This document shows, piece after piece, positions 61,901 through 64,000 of a DNA stretch of 64,000 nucleotides. Position numbers and translations under genes: made by a program. This stretch comes from Edaphobacter sp. (GTDB lineage Bacteria; Acidobacteriota; Terriglobia; Terriglobales; Acidobacteriaceae). The notes beneath the pieces were generated by a model. It was not told the origin of the DNA. It was given only the letters and a program-made list of their open reading frames with translations, and ran no database searches. The stretch lies in the NCBI GenBank assembly GCA_025462645.1, contig JAOAPB010000072.1:1-64000 (forward strand). Reading direction: 5' to 3'. Position 1 is the stretch's first letter, and every line of letters begins with the position of its first letter.

Positions 61901-62172
61901 GCAGTTGTTTTTGCTGTTGCAGTTGTTTTTGCTGTCGCAGTTGTTTTTGCTGTTGCAGTTGTTTTTGCTGTTGCAGTTGTTTTTGCTGTTGCAGTTGTTT
62001 TTGCTGTTGCAGTTGTTTTTGCTGTTGCAGTTGTTTTTGCTGTTGCAGTTGTTTTTGCTGTTGCAATTGTTTTTGCTGTCGCAGTTGTTTTTTGCTGTCG
62101 CAGTTGTTTTTTGCTGTTGCTGTTGTTTTTGCTGTTGCTGTTGTTTTTGCTGTTGCAGTTGTTTTTGCTGTC
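61901..62172 (+). repeat. Minisatellite, about 15 copies of an 18-base unit
   Basis: Unit GCAGTTGTTTTTGCTGTT. Copies 1-10 and 13-15 are 18 bases; copies 11 and 12 are 19 through an extra T. Several frames on both strands stay open only because 18 is divisible by three; their products (Cys/Phe-rich or Thr/Ala/Lys-rich) are not credible proteins. The last unit merges into the interspersed element at 62170. Confidence 0.92.
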
Positions 62173-62205
62173 ATCCTGAGCGCAGCGAAGGATCCCGAAG
62201 GTCTT
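62170..62205 (+). repeat. Copy of the interspersed element (GTCATCCTGAGCGCAGCGAA)
   Basis: Matches the element at 29015 at 18 of the first 20 bases. It continues GGATCCCGAAGGTC. Same orientation as the other copy and likewise preceded by a tandem array. Confidence 0.7.
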
Positions 62206-62429
62206 CATTGACCACAACTGTCAGCTCTTTTCAACAACACTCCCCACCGTCCGTGCTGTTGCGTGGCTCGCTTCCCACCTACAAAACCTGTCAAGCCCCC
62301 AAACTAGAGATCAAAACCAGATTTCATCTCCAACCACAAGAAAATAAACAACTTACACCTTTGAAAATAATCTTCTGAAAACTGCCGATGAGTTTTACTC
62401 CATTAGCTATACTGGATACAGAGATCAAG
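62206..62429 (+). other. Non-coding stretch before an unassigned terminator
   Basis: AT-rich and without a convincing gene. It could contain a small RNA ending at the hairpin 62430-62455; no promoter was identified. Confidence 0.3.
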
Positions 62430-62455
62430 AAAGCCCCGGCCCAAACCGGGGCTTT
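62430..62455 (+). terminator. Strong intrinsic terminator without an obvious gene
   Basis: AAAGCCCCGG and CCGGGGCTTT form a 10-bp stem around a 6-base loop, ending in TTTT. The nearest upstream plus-strand gene ends about 570 bases away. Confidence 0.8.
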
Positions 62456-62476
62456 TCCACTTAAAGAACTAACGGA

Positions 62477-62534
62477 GCCATAACCCTTTTATAAAGACGA
62501 CTTTAGCCATAACTAGTTTAAAATGACGACTTTA
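62477..62534 (+). repeat. Two 29-base direct repeats plus a partial third
   Basis: Both units begin GCCATAAC and end TGACGACTTTA or AGACGACTTTA; they differ at a few central bases. Partial copies (ACATAAC, GCCATAAC) follow to 62560. Iteron-like, upstream of the glycosyltransferase gene. Confidence 0.7.
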
Positions 62535-62583
62535 CAGACATAACATGCCATAACTTATTGAATGCATAGAACTTACGCCAAAA

Positions 62584-62601
62584 GTACCCCCCGGGGGGTA
62601 C
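62584..62601. repeat. 18-bp perfect palindrome GTACCCCCCGGGGGGTAC
   Basis: Self-complementary C6G6 core flanked by GTA/TAC. It lies about 65 bases before the glycosyltransferase start. As RNA or single strand it would fold on itself poorly (no loop), so a DNA-binding or slippage-related role is more likely. Confidence 0.6.
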
Positions 62602-62666
62602 CCCTCAAGAACCTCCACCGGGGAAGACCCGTATGCGATGCTGGAACCCTTCGGAGAAGCTGATCA

Positions 62667-64000
62667 ATGTCGAGTGCACATACAACGGTCGTTCGCCCCA
62701 CAGACCTCTCCCTGCGAGCCGCGTTGCAACTGGCTCTCCTCTTCGCCGCGATCAAGCTGATACTGCACATCGCTGCCAACCTATGGGAGGCACACATCGG
62801 CTACGGCTACTTCCGCGATGAGCTCTACTACATCATCTGCGGACGCCACATGGCATGGGGCTACGTCGACCATGGCCCCGGGGTAGCGTTACAGGCCAAG
62901 CTTGCTGTCGCGATCTTCGGCAAATCGCTGGCTGGAATCCGGATGCTCTCTGCTCTCGCCGGAGCCGGACGAGTCTTCCTCACCGGAGTTCTGGCATGGT
63001 CGCTCGGCGGACGCCGTCCCGCACAGGCGCTGGCAATGATAGGAGTCCTCGTCGCACCGCAGTATCTCGCTCTCGATAGCTTCCTCTCCATGAACTCGTT
63101 CGAATCGGTCTTCTGGATGGGCTGCCTGCTGGCACTGATCCTGATCGTCCGCGGTGGCAGTGAAAGGCTCTGGCTGCTCTTCGGCGTATCGGCCGGTCTC
63201 GGCCTGCTGAACAAGCCATCGATGGCCTTCTTCCTCTTCGCGTTGCTTGCTGCACTTCTCGTCACGCGGCAACGCCGTCTGCTCTTCAGCCGTTGGGCAG
63301 CAGCAGGTGTCGCCCTGCTGATCCTGATCGCGCTCCCCAACCTGATCTGGCAGATGCATAACCACTGGCCAACCTTGGAATTTCTGCATAATGGCCAGAT
63401 TGAGAACAAGAACATCAAGCTCGCTCCCCTACCCTTCCTCGTAAAGCAGATCCTGAACCTGCAGCCCGCGACAGTGCTCATCTGGGGAGCAGGCCTGGTA
63501 TGGCTACTGCGAAATCCGCTGGCAAAGAGCTGGCGCTGGCTCGGTCTGACCTACCTGTTCTTCCTCGCCAGCATGATGGCGCTGCACGCAAAGGACTACT
63601 ACGTCTCTCCCATCTACCCCATTCTCTTCGCCGCAGGCGGCATCGCATGGGAGCGGCGGTATGCCAACCGTCGCGCAGTAGCCCAAAATCGTGTCTACGC
63701 GTTTCCAATCATGGAGACCGTCCTCCTGGTCGCAGGTGTCATCATCCTGCCGATGGGGATACCGGTCCTGCGGCCATCGACATGGATCGCCTACACCAAG
63801 GCAATCCACCTCTACAACGCAAGCGGCAACACCGAGAACGCGGCCAGCGGCCCACTCCCCCAGTTCTACGCGGACCGATTCGGCTGGCAGGAAGAGGTCG
63901 ATCAGGTCAGCAGAATCTATCACTCGCTCTCGGCGGAAGACCAGGCGAAGGCCGGCATCTCCTGCTCGAACTACGGCGAGGCCAGCGCGATCAACGTCCT
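62667..64000 (+). CDS. Glycosyltransferase family 39-like membrane protein (3' end outside window)
   Basis: At least 444 residues, with no stop before the window end. ATG 62667 has GGAGAA about 8 bases upstream. The first loop after membrane segment 1 reads GYGYFRDELYYIICGRHMAW, then GYVDHGP: the F-R-D-E-L-Y-Y...G-Y-V-D-x-x-P signature of ArnT/PMT-like GT39 enzymes, with the catalytic-type Asp-Glu. Many membrane segments follow (LAMIGVLVAPQYLALD, LLFGVSAGLGLLNKPSMAFF, TYLFFLASMMALHAKDYYVS). It probably moves a sugar from a polyprenyl phosphate to lipid or protein on the periplasmic side. Confidence 0.88.
   Translation, partial: MSSAHTTVVRPTDLSLRAALQLALLFAAIKLILHIAANLWEAHIGYGYFRDELYYIICGRHMAWGYVDHGPGVALQAKLAVAIFGKSLAGIRMLSALAGAGRVFLTGVLAWSLGGRRPAQALAMIGVLVAPQYLALDSFLSMNSFESVFWMGCLLALILIVRGGSERLWLLFGVSAGLGLLNKPSMAFFLFALLAALLVTRQRRLLFSRWAAAGVALLILIALPNLIWQMHNHWPTLEFLHNGQIENKNIKLAPLPFLVKQILNLQPATVLIWGAGLVWLLRNPLAKSWRWLGLTYLFFLASMMALHAKDYYVSPIYPILFAAGGIAWERRYANRRAVAQNRVYAFPIMETVLLVAGVIILPMGIPVLRPSTWIAYTKAIHLYNASGNTENAASGPLPQFYADRFGWQEEVDQVSRIYHSLSAEDQAKAGISCSNYGEASAINV

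Noticed and set aside
61901..62172. CRISPR array
   Set aside because: Units are contiguous with no spacers; it is a simple minisatellite.

Overview
The window looks like chromosomal DNA of a soil Acidobacteriota of the Terriglobia/Acidobacteriaceae type (Edaphobacter, Granulicella or Terriglobus-like). This rests on family knowledge: Oar-like TonB receptors with a carboxypeptidase-regulatory domain, a receptor-fragment signature at position 1, YncE-type propeller lipoproteins, BlaI/BlaR1 modules and characteristic interspersed repeats. No search was run. GC is moderately high. Genes lie on both strands in short operons, many with 1-4 base overlaps.

Region 1 (1-9.9 kb): a receptor-gene stub runs in frame into a Tat-exported sulfatase, followed by its formylglycine-generating enzyme. 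An AraC remnant comes next. Then, reading leftwards from 9912, an ECF sigma factor, a large membrane anti-sigma factor, a TonB-dependent receptor and an exported metallophosphoesterase form a surface-signalling/uptake operon.

Region 2 (9.9-12.1 kb) is an integration scar. It holds the 3' half of a tRNA-Asp, an integrase relic, a possible glycosidase relic, a frameshifted Cys/His-rich protein and a stub with a 6-residue repeat.

Region 3 (12.1-24.1 kb), all leftward genes: a BlaI-BlaR1-HtrA operon with a BlaI-like palindrome before blaI and a second one inside the first codons of htrA; a toluene/alkene-type diiron monooxygenase operon (A-B-C-D-E) without its reductase; a small heat-shock protein; a DUF6786-type secreted protein; and a histidine phosphatase, with gene debris between them.

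Region 4 (24.1-29.3 kb): an iron-uptake operon (FTR1 fused to DUF2318, two FtsX-type permeases, a MacB-type ATPase) preceded by three copies of a 13-bp GAC-N7-GTC motif, and followed by a tandem array joined to an interspersed repeat.

Region 5 (29.3-58.3 kb) is mostly housekeeping: nadK, tlyA, an ECF sigma/RskA pair, a YncE propeller, DUF92, YdcF, a Sua5/TsaC protein, a SpoU methyltransferase, rarA, a redox group with DsbD, prfB with its programmed frameshift, lnt, an APC permease, a bactofilin, an enolase-superfamily racemase/OSBS with a GNAT partner and MazG, an OmpA lipoprotein and uvrC.

Region 6 (58.3-64 kb): a PEP-CTERM protein, an FKBP isomerase, an MsbA-like ABC exporter, a 15-copy 18-bp minisatellite, an unassigned strong terminator, 29-bp repeats, an 18-bp GC palindrome and a glycosyltransferase-39 gene cut by the window end.

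The best candidates for something unusual are the BlaR1-HtrA circuit, the reductase-less monooxygenase, and the P19-less FTR1/ABC iron system with its triple operator.
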